Assembly: GCA_942492635.1 (NCBI GenBank)
Contig: CALOFP010000001.1
Location: forward strand, 186,001-250,000
Direction: 5' to 3'
Length of the DNA: 64,000 nucleotides
DNA from: CALOFP01 sp942492635
GTDB lineage: Bacteria; UBP6; UBA1177; CALOFP01
The notes under the pieces were generated by a model that was given only the letters and a program-made list of their open reading frames with translations, made no database searches and was not told where the DNA came from. Below are positions 1 through 10,800 of the stretch, piece after piece. Every line of letters begins with the position of its first letter. The first letter of the stretch is position 1. Position numbers and translations under genes: made by a program.

Positions 1-3000
1 TACCGAGAGACTTATCCAGCATAATCATCAGCGATACCGTGGCTTCGCCCTTATCGTTGAATATGTGATCAGGCAGGCCTCTCTTCTCATCACTATCCGA
101 ATAGTAGAGATAGTAACCGCCCGATCTCGTTATGCTGTTCTCCCAAAGTTGCCTGATGAACTCCATATCTGTTTGATGTTGAACCGCCTCAGCCTTTTCG
201 GCAAAGAACGTGAGGGACGGAGGACGTGTTTCGGTTGTAAGGTTAACCTGTGAAATGAAAAAATCTTCACGCGAGAGGCTTCCGGACTGATAGGAGGATT
301 TATCGGATGATTTATAGAGAATGTAGAGCTTGTCTATCAGATTCTCTCCGGAATTTTCAAGAAGTCTTTCGAGAATCACTATATCGTTCTCGCCCGCTCC
401 CATGAGCTCGTATGTGTAGGCGAGTGAAGGCGAACCCGATACAGGCGGAACACGCTTGACAGAGAAGGAAACGACGGATGCCCAGCCGTAGGTTTTAAGA
501 TCCTGATAATTCATTGCTGAAGTCGCCTCATCGTAGACACCCGATTTCAGGATGAATTCAGGCAGCATGTCGCTCTTTTCCCGCTCCGGCATATTTACAA
601 GACTGCCGGGAAGAGAGAGAAGCTTGAGAGATGCCGAGGGTTTTCCTCCGTGCGGAAGAACCACATCTGAGGCGCTGTTCCAGATTGCCGGTGTATTGCA
701 GATGTACTGGGTTGGAAGAGTCTGTGCGGCCGGATCGACTCCCAGGTAGAAACATTCCGGTTTCAGCCCCTGCTTTGTGGCGAAATTTTTAACTTTTTCG
801 ATACCTGCAATGTCGTTTTTATCCGGTGTAACTGTAATTGATGTCAAGCTCTTGTCTCCGTCAAAGTGTATCCAGCCATAATCATCCGGTCTGGTGAGAG
901 AGAAGCTCCATGGTTCGGGTTCAGGATCGGCATTTGAGACATTGAAATCCGGAAGCTCGAACTGCTGACCGGTGATTCTGTAGAGGCCGCACTCGTCAGG
1001 AAGATCTACGCCGTCCATGAAGGTAATTTTTCCTGTTGTCTTTCCGTCGCTGATCTCCTTGGGCAGTCGCAGCCCGTGAAGATAGAAACGGGAAATCATG
1101 CCGGATATCTGCTGAAGATCCTTTCCTCGTTTCATGACATCAAGAAGCTCATCGACCCGGTACTGAACAAGATGGGTAATGTTGAGAAGGACAAAATCTC
1201 CATCCTTTTCCTTCTGGAAAAATCCCTTGAGGTCCGAAACATTTCTCTTGTCGTGAGCCAGCCAGCTGACGGGCACATCGAATTTGGCCGCAAGCGAAGC
1301 CGGACTATCCTGATCTGCAGTAACACCTGCGATAGTCGGCAGAAGAAGGTTTGAAAGCGATTTAAGAAGCCCCTCTTTCGCCGAAATGTCCGAAATGGAG
1401 AAAAGTTTCTCCAAATTTCCGCCCGAAACGGCACGTGCAATTGTAAGAAGGGTGTCGGATGAGGAGACAGTGTATGTTTTCTCGCTCTCGCCTTCACGGA
1501 ACTTGATTTCACTATTCGGTACGAACAGGTTTTTAACAGCAATATTGGAGTTTGCAAGGTTATCCACACTCAAACCTTTACCACCGCTGTAGTCGTATGC
1601 GGCTGCAATAGATTCAAACGTATCGCCGCTCTTAACGGAGTATGTCGAAGGCTCGACAGTCAGATCCGCACCTACGATCAGAAGGTTTTCAACATCTGCA
1701 ATATCGGAATCGATAAACAGTTTCTCAATATCACCTTCCGAAGTTGAAAGTGCGATGGAAACAAAGCTGTCTCCGTCCTTTACCGTGTACTCTTTCCCGG
1801 AAACCGTGATAACGGACCCGGCTTTAAGGATACCTTTCCGGACAGCGTTCCACTCGGCCAGCTCACTCGGAGTGAATGAGGTGTGCTTATCTGCAATGGA
1901 CTTTATCGTATCACCTTCTTCGACTTCATGACTCGGAGGAGCAATGTAGACAGTTTTTCCAGGTGTGAACGCATGGGATTCGTTGGATTCGAAAAGATCC
2001 TCCGCCGTAATCACATTTTCCCCTGCAAGCTCACCTTTACGGTTAACAAGATCGACAATTTCCTTGATGCTGAGTTCCGGATCGAATTCCATCGGACAGG
2101 TTCTGAGAAGATCTTTCGCGCTCTGGACCATCTGTTTTGCTATCATCACAAAGTAGTCGCTGAAAATAAAGCCGGCAATCGACTCCTGGAAATCGTTTTC
2201 CGAAAGCAGTACAAATCTCTTATCCCGCTTCATTTCATCCTGGACAATCACCTCAAGTTCCCTGAAGTACTCTCCCAGCTTGCCGAGATATGTCCGATCG
2301 GCCTTTGAAAACTCATCGAATGTGTATTTTCGTTTTGATGTGCTCGACGGAACATCGAGTCCCATCAAGCGAGGCATTGCGAATACAGTACCGCTCTTCT
2401 CCTCGTTGTGGGTAGGAGCAGAAAGTTTCATTGCAAACTGATCGCCCATGAACTTTTCGGCACTGGCCACCGAAAGAATTTGGGGGAGAATCATGGATCC
2501 ATCCGATCCTCCGCTGAGGTAGGTCAGCATTGCCGAGAGCATCCTGTCAGTAACTACCCGACCTGCCACATTCTCGGATGTGTAACTTCCCTTGGGAAGC
2601 GCGGCTGCAACAGTCCAGAGAAAAACCTGGCTACAGAGAGTCTCGAAGGATGAATCCGAGGAATTGAAACCGGCACTGTCGGGATCGCTGCTTTCCATGA
2701 AAATGAACGGTATGTAGCTGGCCTTCTGCTCTCCTATGCATTTCGCCTCGTCGCCGCACATTGTGAGGAAGGGAACCATGTAGGTTGTGAGAGAAACCTT
2801 TGATGTTCGCGGAGCAAGGTTGGACCAGTGCATGGCAAAAGGCTCGGCTCCCGCAAGAAACAGAGTTTCCTCGAATCCTCTAAGGGCGGTAAGACGGCGT
2901 TTCATGAGATTAGTTCTGCTCCTCCTGCCGGCGACACGGTCTTCGGCCCACGGTGCCCGGCCGCCGTTCTCTATTGTGAAAGTCTCCTTGATTTTTGCGT

Positions 3001-6000
3001 GGAACTTGAATTTTATCTTAATTTTGAACAGTCCGAGATTTATCTTTACGGCAAGCTGGATTTTCACCTCGGCCATAACTGAAATGGGAATGGGCGCGTA
3101 GGATTCGAAAGTTATCTGGGCCAGCACCTTCACCTCGACGTTAACTTCCGCCTTGATTATTGCAAAATCGACACTTCCGAACAGCTTCCCAAGTATTCCC
3201 GCCGTTCCCTGGATCCAGAAGTAGTAGGTATCCTGAACCTGGTTCCGACTGATGTCGGTTGCCGGAAGATTCGGGTTCCATTTGGCTATGAGACCCTCCA
3301 GCATTCCTGTTGCGGTTATGCTGAAACCGGCACGAAGAATTCCCTTTTCAATGTACTTTCCGACGCCCACCTGCATTCCGAATCCGAAAATGAGTACCGG
3401 ATTGAAGGTACCTCTGTCTGTCTGCGGAAGCCGATTGCAGGTAGCGCTGCTCAGCTTACCGAAATAGAAACCTCCCGATCCGAGAACAGGTATTCCCGGA
3501 TAGACAATACCCTGCACGGTAAATGAACGGGTGAAGTCGAAGTTGTACGGAAAACCTATGTCCACCTTGAAATCACCGTTTGTGTAGATCTCGATTCCGA
3601 ACACGGGAAGCGTTATGGAGTAGGCGCCGACATCGATCTGCCGCATGATATCGGGCAGGGTCACTTCAGTTGAGTAGACTCCCACCGTATCGCTGATGCG
3701 GCGGTACATTATCTCAAAATCCAGTCCCTTGAAAATTTTCGCCTGCTCGCCTGCAAGGGCAACCCTCAGCGCATAGAGATTCGGATCGTTGAAAATTGCA
3801 GAAAGGGAAAGCATGTAACCCTGGCCACTCTCACTATCCACCGAATCTTTCTTTTTCGGATCGAGCTTCAAAATTCCGAAATCTGTGGCTATGAGCCAGG
3901 AGCTGTCCGGATTGTAGTAGGGCTGTCCATCCTTCGGAGGAAAGCTGACCGGAATTTCCCGTCCCTTCGGAACTGCCATTTTACGTATCTTTTCAATAGC
4001 CTCCTCAACAGACTGGAAAGAGGCGCTGCCGTAAATTCCCACATGCTGTCCCAGCGAGAGAAGCCTGAGATCGAAGTATTTGTTTCCTCCCCCCGGAGGC
4101 GCCGGAGTCTCCTCCGGTTTAGTGGCGTCCCAGCCGAGGGAATCGCCCGTCTGCCAGATAAACGATCCGATCAGTTCGACGTTGACACCCTTGTCCTCGC
4201 CCTCGGGAACGTAGCAGACACCGATTTTTTCAATATTCGCGAATCCGAGATTGATCGATCCGATATCGTAATTGAAGGAGACCTTTTTGGTTGTGAAATT
4301 GAAAACAAGCTCGAAGGAGTCGAGGTTTATGTGATTGAGAATATTCCACGGTGCCGAGAGACCGAATTTCTGTCCCGTTGCCCAACCGATGAACTTTTCA
4401 ATCATGCCTCCAAGGGAAATGTTTCCAAAGGAGAGCGTACCTATCCACTGATCCGTTCCCTTCACACTCTTTTTCTCCACCCGGCCTGTTATAGAATCCA
4501 ACTTAAAGCCGAATCCCACACTCTTGGGATTGAAATCAAAGAAAAGGGTGAGGTCTATTCCGTAGTATTGAATACGTCCGTTGAGTGTTCCCGCAAGCCC
4601 AGCAACATCCTCCTCTCCGACGAGAGCGAGAGCTTTCGTCTCCTTCTTTTGGGCGCGGTATTTAAGAAGCATTTCAGCCTGCATCCGCGGGTTTTCACCG
4701 ATTGGGAACGGAATCTCCCACCACTCAGCAGTCTTTCCGGTAAAAGTGTACGAATTTGTTGCTGTTTCTATGACAACTCCAAGACCGTCGATTCCGTAAT
4801 CCTGATCGGTATCCCAGCCAAGATAGCACTTTACAAGCTTACCGAGAGGCAGTTTTCCATCCGTCTGTCTACCTTCGAAAACCCATCCTTCATCCTTTCC
4901 CAGATACTTGGCACAGAGAAACACTGCTATCCTGAAATCCGGATCTTCTGGAAGAATCTCCGTGTTGGCGCTCATCATTCCCGTCGGATTCTTTCCGTAG
5001 CTGTTGATGGCCAGTGACATGGATTTGAGCATGAAAATATTCTTTCCTGCAACTTCAATCGGCCAGTCCGACTCTATCGTACCGTGGAAAGAGTAGTTGG
5101 AATCACTGGGATGCACACTGAATCCGAAATCTGTAATTCTTGATGTAAAATCAGTTTCGGCAAATGGAATGAGAAGCTTTATGAGATCCTTGAGGTATAT
5201 TTCGCCCTTTGAGAGGTTGCCCTCGACGAGGAAATCGGGAAAACGGGTTCCTATCGTTACCGTACCCTCCCCTATTGTTACGCTGCCTTCGGCTGTAACA
5301 CCGACGCTTCTGTTTTTAAGATCGGCCGGATTTTCGACAGTTACTCCGATTTTCAGCCCGTGAACCGTGAGATTGGGAATAAGCTCCCAACTGGTTTTGG
5401 ATCCCGGCTCGATATCGAAAGAGAGAGTTCCGAGTGATTTTTTATCCTGATCGTAGATCAGCCCAATGCGGCTGATACCGAGATCGACAAATGTGCTGAG
5501 AGGTTCCGGTAAACTCGAAACAAGGTTTATTCCGCCCGCAATTGCGTATGCCGATGCAATTGATGGATAGGGTTTTGCCATTGTCCCGGTTACAACCCAC
5601 TGGGTCTGGATGGGAAAATCAAGGGAAATTGTTGTGTTGATGGCCGGTAGAAAACCGGAAATCTTTCCGGCGGGAGGAACGGAGGAGTCGAAGGCGACAA
5701 TGTCTATCGAAGGCTGCTCCATTACAATCCACGGAACACCTTCGAGCTCCCAAGTTCCGGAGCGGCATATGAAGTGACCTTTGGAGAGAAGTCCCGAAGG
5801 TTCTGAGGTGAAATCGATTTTATCAACCTGGAAAAGCATGCCTAAATCTTCTGTGGATCCTGATATAAAAACCCTTTTCAACTTTCCATCCTTGTTAAAG
5901 GCCTCACCTGTTTTCACGCCTTTTAATAGAAGGGTCTTACCCGTGACGATGGAACTGTAGAACTCCTTGATCTTGCCGTCTTCGAGACACTCCAGAAGAT

Positions 6001-7843
6001 CAACCTCTTTTTCCGGAGTCTCTTTTTCCTTGATCCGGTTGTAGAGTTTTTCAAGAGCAGATTCTTCGTTTTTCATCTTCTCCAGAGATTTCTGAACATT
6101 TTGAGGGAGAGGAGAATCCTTGAAATGCAACTCTGTCAGTGAATTCAATCCCCCGATCTCACTGTACATTTTGGAGAAGAACGACTCATCCTTCATGAGT
6201 GATCGAAATCTCTCCATCTCAACGTGAGGCAGCTGCCCGTTCAGGTAGTTGACCGCAACGAGAAAGCGATCGTTCTCCTCATCGCCGTAGTAACTTTTTA
6301 CTGCGGCGAAGTATTTGGCTGTGTCTGAACCCGGTGCGAACGAGACCGTTGACAGAAACAAGGAAATTCTCTCAATTCTTCGAGTGAAAATTTCGTCAGC
6401 TTTCATCGCAACTTCAGGTCCAGTAAGATTTTGATCCTCATTATTTATCGGCAATACATTTAGAATACTATTTACACTTTTTTCACAATCCCTGGCACAA
6501 GTTGAGACCACGACATCCGGACTAATTACAGTTCTCGGATATCTACCTTCGGTAGCGGATGATTTGGGCAGATGCGTGTATGGTTTTCCAAAACACATCG
6601 CCATGCCAACAGTACCCTGTCCTTCAAATGCTCCAGGAAGACCGGCTTGGAAATAGAAGTAGTTGTAGGCCGCAACAGGAAGTCCTCCGAGCTGCAGAAA
6701 AAGAACCTTTCCCCCAGCCAAACCTTCGATTTTTGACTGAAGTGTTGCAGGTGTAACGCTAGTCATTTCTCCTACAACTGTTTCTACCTCTGTTGATACA
6801 TTGAATGTATCTACAAAACCTTTCCCGCCGACATAGTAACCGGCACTTTTATTATACCTCTTCCATGGAGCAGATTGCTTAGCATAATCATTTCTTTTGT
6901 GTATCAATTCCGTCTTTTGTGTGTCAAAGTAACTGCCATCTATAATTTTATTCAGCTTATCAAGAGTACTCCCAGGTTTTATTGTTTCTTTATCTTCTTC
7001 CAAAGCACCTACGTCACCGATATTCAAAAGCACCACAGGTTTATCCAAGTGACTATCCACAGCCAATTTCCGGGCGGCGAAAAGAAGAGTCGCCAATAAT
7101 CCCTCGGGACGTGAACCGTCAATCTGCATGTTTTTATCCCGGATTCCATAAACCGGCATAACGTATATGTCATCCCTCTTTTCAAACAGAACTTTAGCCA
7201 TCTGGACTCTTTTTTTAGCATCACCGGAAAGAGCACCCTCCATCGTGGCCCAGTCTTCCTCACTAAGAGTAGGATTGTCAAAGTAAAACGCTCTATTATT
7301 CAGATCAGGAATCAATTCAGGAGGTGCTTCTCTCTTTTGAATTTGCTGAGGTGATATTGTTTCCCATCCATATGGTTGGAGTTTGAGAAAGTATTCTGTT
7401 TTCAGCTCCACTGCAAAATTGTCATCACCGTCTGCGCCTCCGGTGAATCCCATTTGCACCGGTTCGAGAGTACCTCGATCTTCCCATTTGGTGAATTTGA
7501 TCGAGGCTCCCTCGACAGTTATTCCATCTCCCGCAATCTTCTCTTCGGTCAACCCCGGAATAAGCCTTGTCAGCTTTGTTACAGTCGAACCTGTTTCCGC
7601 ATCTCCCGGTTTATAGACGACCCTTATCGTTTTCTTGAATCCGAAACGGAATATTATCCGGAACATGATGTGCACACTAGATCCCTGGTGTCCCATCCCG
7701 ACGGTTCCGTCTACAAAAACACGAATCTCCTCTTCACCATTCAGAATTCCCACAAACTGTTCAATTCCGGTCTGGAGAGCTCCGGGCCTCAATTTATTCC
7801 CCTCATCAGATATTTTTCTGGCTATATGTCCGAATAAACTCAT
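1..7843 (-). CDS. Giant LysM-containing protein, 3' end beyond window
   Basis: An uninterrupted minus-strand frame of more than 2614 codons starts at 7843 and leaves the window at base 1 without a stop. The ATG overlaps the stop of the upstream gene as ATGA, so the two are translationally coupled. Residues about 45-55 read DGTVGMGHQGS, a glycine/histidine loop that recalls the donor-side loop of GT-B glycosyltransferases, but no full GT-B fold can be shown. The middle (about 500-1700) is rich in alternating beta-strand-like segments with repeated G-F/I-x-Y/F patterns and no signal peptide. Four LysM-like modules (EEGDTI, KDGDSF, KSGDTF, SSSDTL) lie at about residues 1970-2150, roughly 50 residues apart. 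LysM modules bind peptidoglycan or chitin-type glycans. I do not recognise the whole protein; surface, toxin-like or structural roles are all possible. Confidence 0.75.
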   Translation of the reverse strand, partial: MSLFGHIARKISDEGNKLRPGALQTGIEQFVGILNGEEEIRVFVDGTVGMGHQGSSVHIMFRIIFRFGFKKTIRVVYKPGDAETGSTVTKLTRLIPGLTEEKIAGDGITVEGASIKFTKWEDRGTLEPVQMGFTGGADGDDNFAVELKTEYFLKLQPYGWETISPQQIQKREAPPELIPDLNNRAFYFDNPTLSEEDWATMEGALSGDAKKRVQMAKVLFEKRDDIYVMPVYGIRDKNMQIDGSRPEGLLATLLFAARKLAVDSHLDKPVVLLNIGDVGALEEDKETIKPGSTLDKLNKIIDGSYFDTQKTELIHKRNDYAKQSAPWKRYNKSAGYYVGGKGFVDTFNVSTEVETVVGEMTSVTPATLQSKIEGLAGGKVLFLQLGGLPVAAYNYFYFQAGLPGAFEGQGTVGMAMCFGKPYTHLPKSSATEGRYPRTVISPDVVVSTCARDCEKSVNSILNVLPINNEDQNLTGPEVAMKADEIFTRRIERISLFLSTVSFAPGSDTAKYFAAVKSYYGDEENDRFLVAVNYLNGQLPHVEMERFRSLMKDESFFSKMYSEIGGLNSLTELHFKDSPLPQNVQKSLEKMKNEESALEKLYNRIKEKETPEKEVDLLECLEDGKIKEFYSSIVTGKTLLLKGVKTGEAFNKDGKLKRVFISGSTEDLGMLFQVDKIDFTSEPSGLLSKGHFICRSGTWELEGVPWIVMEQPSIDIVAFDSSVPPAGKISGFLPAINTTISLDFPIQTQWVVTGTMAKPYPSIASAYAIAGGINLVSSLPEPLSTFVDLGISRIGLIYDQDKKSLGTLSFDIEPGSKTSWELIPNLTVHGLKIGVTVENPADLKNRSVGVTAEGSVTIGEGTVTIGTRFPDFLVEGNLSKGEIYLKDLIKLLIPFAETDFTSRITDFGFSVHPSDSNYSFHGTIESDWPIEVAGKNIFMLKSMSLAINSYGKNPTGMMSANTEILPEDPDFRIAVFLCAKYLGKDEGWVFEGRQTDGKLPLGKLVKCYLGWDTDQDYGIDGLGVVIETATNSYTFTGKTAEWWEIPFPIGENPRMQAEMLLKYRAQKKETKALALVGEEDVAGLAGTLNGRIQYYGIDLTLFFDFNPKSVGFGFKLDSITGRVEKKSVKGTDQWIGTLSFGNISLGGMIEKFIGWATGQKFGLSAPWNILNHINLDSFELVFNFTTKKVSFNYDIGSINLGFANIEKIGVCYVPEGEDKGVNVELIGSFIWQTGDSLGWDATKPEETPAPPGGGNKYFDLRLLSLGQHVGIYGSASFQSVEEAIEKIRKMAVPKGREIPVSFPPKDGQPYYNPDSSWLIATDFGILKLDPKKKDSVDSESGQGYMLSLSAIFNDPNLYALRVALAGEQAKIFKGLDFEIMYRRISDTVGVYSTEVTLPDIMRQIDVGAYSITLPVFGIEIYTNGDFKVDIGFPYNFDFTRSFTVQGIVYPGIPVLGSGGFYFGKLSSATCNRLPQTDRGTFNPVLIFGFGMQVGVGKYIEKGILRAGFSITATGMLEGLIAKWNPNLPATDISRNQVQDTYYFWIQGTAGILGKLFGSVDFAIIKAEVNVEVKVLAQITFESYAPIPISVMAEVKIQLAVKINLGLFKIKIKFKFHAKIKETFTIENGGRAPWAEDRVAGRRSRTNLMKRRLTALRGFEETLFLAGAEPFAMHWSNLAPRTSKVSLTTYMVPFLTMCGDEAKCIGEQKASYIPFIFMESSDPDSAGFNSSDSSFETLCSQVFLWTVAAALPKGSYTSENVAGRVVTDRMLSAMLTYLSGGSDGSMILPQILSVASAEKFMGDQFAMKLSAPTHNEEKSGTVFAMPRLMGLDVPSSTSKRKYTFDEFSKADRTYLGKLGEYFRELEVIVQDEMKRDKRFVLLSENDFQESIAGFIFSDYFVMIAKQMVQSAKDLLRTCPMEFDPELSIKEIVDLVNRKGELAGENVITAEDLFESNESHAFTPGKTVYIAPPSHEVEEGDTIKSIADKHTSFTPSELAEWNAVRKGILKAGSVITVSGKEYTVKDGDSFVSIALSTSEGDIEKLFIDSDIADVENLLIVGADLTVEPSTYSVKSGDTFESIAAAYDYSGGKGLSVDNLANSNIAVKNLFVPNSEIKFREGESEKTYTVSSSDTLLTIARAVSGGNLEKLFSISDISAKEGLLKSLSNLLLPTIAGVTADQDSPASLAAKFDVPVSWLAHDKRNVSDLKGFFQKEKDGDFVLLNITHLVQYRVDELLDVMKRGKDLQQISGMISRFYLHGLRLPKEISDGKTTGKITFMDGVDLPDECGLYRITGQQFELPDFNVSNADPEPEPWSFSLTRPDDYGWIHFDGDKSLTSITVTPDKNDIAGIEKVKNFATKQGLKPECFYLGVDPAAQTLPTQYICNTPAIWNSASDVVLPHGGKPSASLKLLSLPGSLVNMPEREKSDMLPEFILKSGVYDEATSAMNYQDLKTYGWASVVSFSVKRVPPVSGSPSLAYTYELMGAGENDIVILERLLENSGENLIDKLYILYKSSDKSSYQSGSLSREDFFISQVNLTTETRPPSLTFFAEKAEAVQHQTDMEFIRQLWENSITRSGGYYLYYSDSDEKRGLPDHIFNDKGEATVSLMIMLDKSLG

Positions 7844-10800
7844 TTTTCAATCCTCCCTTCAATTTGATCGGCCATTTTCTGGTTGTAGGCCGCATACCAT
7901 CCGAGCTCTCCGTCGTTTTTATCCGGATCCGGATTTCCGAAGAGGTAGAATGCGATTGAGCCGTTCGGCGGAAGTTTCTTTATTCCAAGAAATTTTAGTG
8001 CGATATCCGAGAGAAGAAGAAGGAAGGAGTTTTGCTCCTTCACATAACGAAGCCATATATCCCCTATCGACAGCTTAAGTACGCCCTGAAGTGATATGAG
8101 TTCGGCTCCCCCTCCGGTTCCCGGAAGTTTTATTCCCGTAAATACGGGATAGGACGCAGCGCCTGCTCCCTGCCCATCACTCCAGGCAAGAAGAAGGTGC
8201 GAATCGAGGTTGATTTTTCCGGCAAGTTCACCCGGAGTTCCCATGGTTACCCGAAACACTATTCCGTTCCACTCATTTTCCAGACTCCCTACCCTCAAAT
8301 CCGAAACAACAGGAAGAAAGTCGAGCTCATTCGGCGTCTTTTTACCTCCGCCCTCCTGAAAATGTTCGAGTTCGAGAGAGAAGTTTTCAAAAAGCGAATG
8401 TTTTCTTACCGTACTCCGGGTTACATCAAACCGGATTCCTTCGGAATTCAGCAGAAAACTGTTCAGGGGATCCCCTTCGGGAGTTGTTGCACCGGACATG
8501 AATATTTTGAGACCTGAAAATCTGAGTCCCACCCCCTTGTGGTCCTCTCCCTTTCGGTTTCCGAACGAGAAAATGTCAAATCCGTACTTTTCATCGCCGT
8601 CGACAGCTTCCGTCACCTTGAAATCGATAAATCCCCAGAGGGAGAACTGAGCCGTCACAGGTTTATCTTCACCGTTGAGAGCTTCTCCTCCGTCGTTAAG
8701 CGTACCGAACTGCACTTTCGTGATTTCCACCTTGTTGATGACGTGGCTGTCGAAATAGAAATCGTTACTCTTCCCGGCGTCCAGCATGTAGATGGTACGT
8801 CCATCCTTGTGTTGGCAACTGCCCTTGAGAACTACGGAGTTGTAGGAATTTCCTCCTTCCCCCATATGGGATACGGGAAGCGCGAACATTCTGTTCATTG
8901 TAAGCTGTGCAACACTTTTAAAGCTCTTGATAGCGGAGTTCTCAAAAAGAACCTTCAGCTCCAGCACCTTGAAATCGTAAATTGCTCCCTCTTCAGGAGC
9001 TACGGCGTTTGCACCCTTTGCAGGATCGTATGCAGCATCTTCGTAGTCGATCAGACCGAAAAGCGTGCTTGTCTTTCCGTCCTTTCCGTTGTTACGAATC
9101 TGCTCAATGGTTACGGGATTCATTTCGATTCCGATATGGTGCGCGCAGAATCTTCTTCTGTCCATTCCCGCAGTCAATCCGGCCAGCTGTTCCGGGAGCT
9201 TGGAAATATCCACCCTGAGACACAGAACACCGTTCCAGCTCTCACTCTGAGCTATCTGTGCAAAGCGTTCAAGAGATTTCTCCTTTTTCGCCTTCTCTAT
9301 GCTTTCTTCTATGTACTTGCGAAGCCAGAATGATACGGCGGTGAGTTGACTGGTATCTGTGGAGTTCTCCGGCATATTGAATTCCGTAGCCTGTGTCCAT
9401 AGCTGGGGATTGTTGGCCAGATCCTTGAGTGTTCCCCTGCAGAATTTGAATATGAGAACGTTGCGGTAGTCGTCGTAACTGTTTTCCGCACCCACATTTG
9501 CACTGAACTGCCACCCGTCGATTGAGATGATATTTCGAAATGCCGGATTATCCTCTTCCTGCCCTACCGAATCACGGTTGATGAATGATCCGAGATGCTT
9601 GGGCGATGTGGCAACCATGAAGAGCCTGTTGGACTGGAGTGCCTGGCGAAGCGTCATATCGGGATCAAGAAAAGAGAATTGCTCTCCTGTTTCCTGGTTT
9701 TCGGCAAGAAGTACGCTCTTCCATTTACCGGATGCGCTGTCGATATTCACAAGCATTCCTGAGGGTGTGGTAACCGTCTCCTTATCGGTTTCCGAAACGA
9801 AATTTTCCTCGTTCAATGCTATTTCAGTCGAATTTTCCATATAGAAACCGGCTGCCGTGATGGCTTTTTTCCTGGCCGGAATCAGGTACTGCTGTTCAAA
9901 AAGCACGGCCTGATCCGAATCCATAAAAGTTTTTCCGTCTCCTGTATTTACATTGGAAAACGGCGCCAGCGGATATGAAAGCTGCGGCAGATCGGGCATC
10001 TGTATGCCGGCAGGTATGTATCCAAGAAGATCACGGTTTACCGGATAGACAAGATTGTCGATTCCGAAAAGTTGAAATCCATCCGGCTGCGAAGTGTAGT
10101 AGGGCCTGTTTCCGGTGGAGGGAGGGGCAATTACGGAAGCCCATGACGTACAGTATTTTTCACCGAGTCCGGTACTGTTTCTGTCTATCGGGGGGCCCAC
10201 CGGAGAAATTTCGGGAAGCGGAAATGAATGGGCCACGGCTCCGCGCCCTTCGAAGAAGCGTATTCTATCCCCTTCGTACTCCTTCGTTTTCGGTTTGAAT
10301 CGTACAGTTTCTGTGCCCGATAATCCGCAGATAAGATCGCAGAATTCACCGTGCTCAGGTTCATCCACCGAAAGCACAAAGTCTCCCACCGGAGAGAAAT
10401 GAAAAAAAGGATCGCTCTCCCCCTCGACATTCCAGGATTGAATAACCAGTCCCGCCGGTTCACCTTCACCGCCATCAGGTACAGCAGTAAAAGGATACAA
10501 ACTAACCGGCTGCCCGGAAGCCGTTCGATACCACGAGCTGAGAACTGTATCCTCTCCGCCAAGATCTTTACCGGCAAAGTAAAATACGGATTCTTCATTC
10601 CTTTGCAGATTGTAAAGATCCGAAGGATTTATTTTCCCGTTGAACTGGATGTAGTCGGTCTGCGTTCCCTCGGTTGATGAAGCGAGCGGAAAAAAGAGAC
10701 GAAGAAAGTTTTGTGATGAGTCGGAAGCAAACTCCATTCCCCAGCGAAGATCGTTGTTGAGCGAACTTCGTTCGATGGAAATATCGAACAGGGCGCATGA

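Noticed and set aside
4043..5017. Plus-strand frame of 324 codons
   Set aside because: Lies wholly opposite the giant minus-strand gene, has no family resemblance and no ribosome site; a shadow of its codon use.
8539..9333. Plus-strand frame of 264 codons
   Set aside because: Antisense to the 1172-aa gene; composition reflects the opposite strand, with no recognisable protein features.
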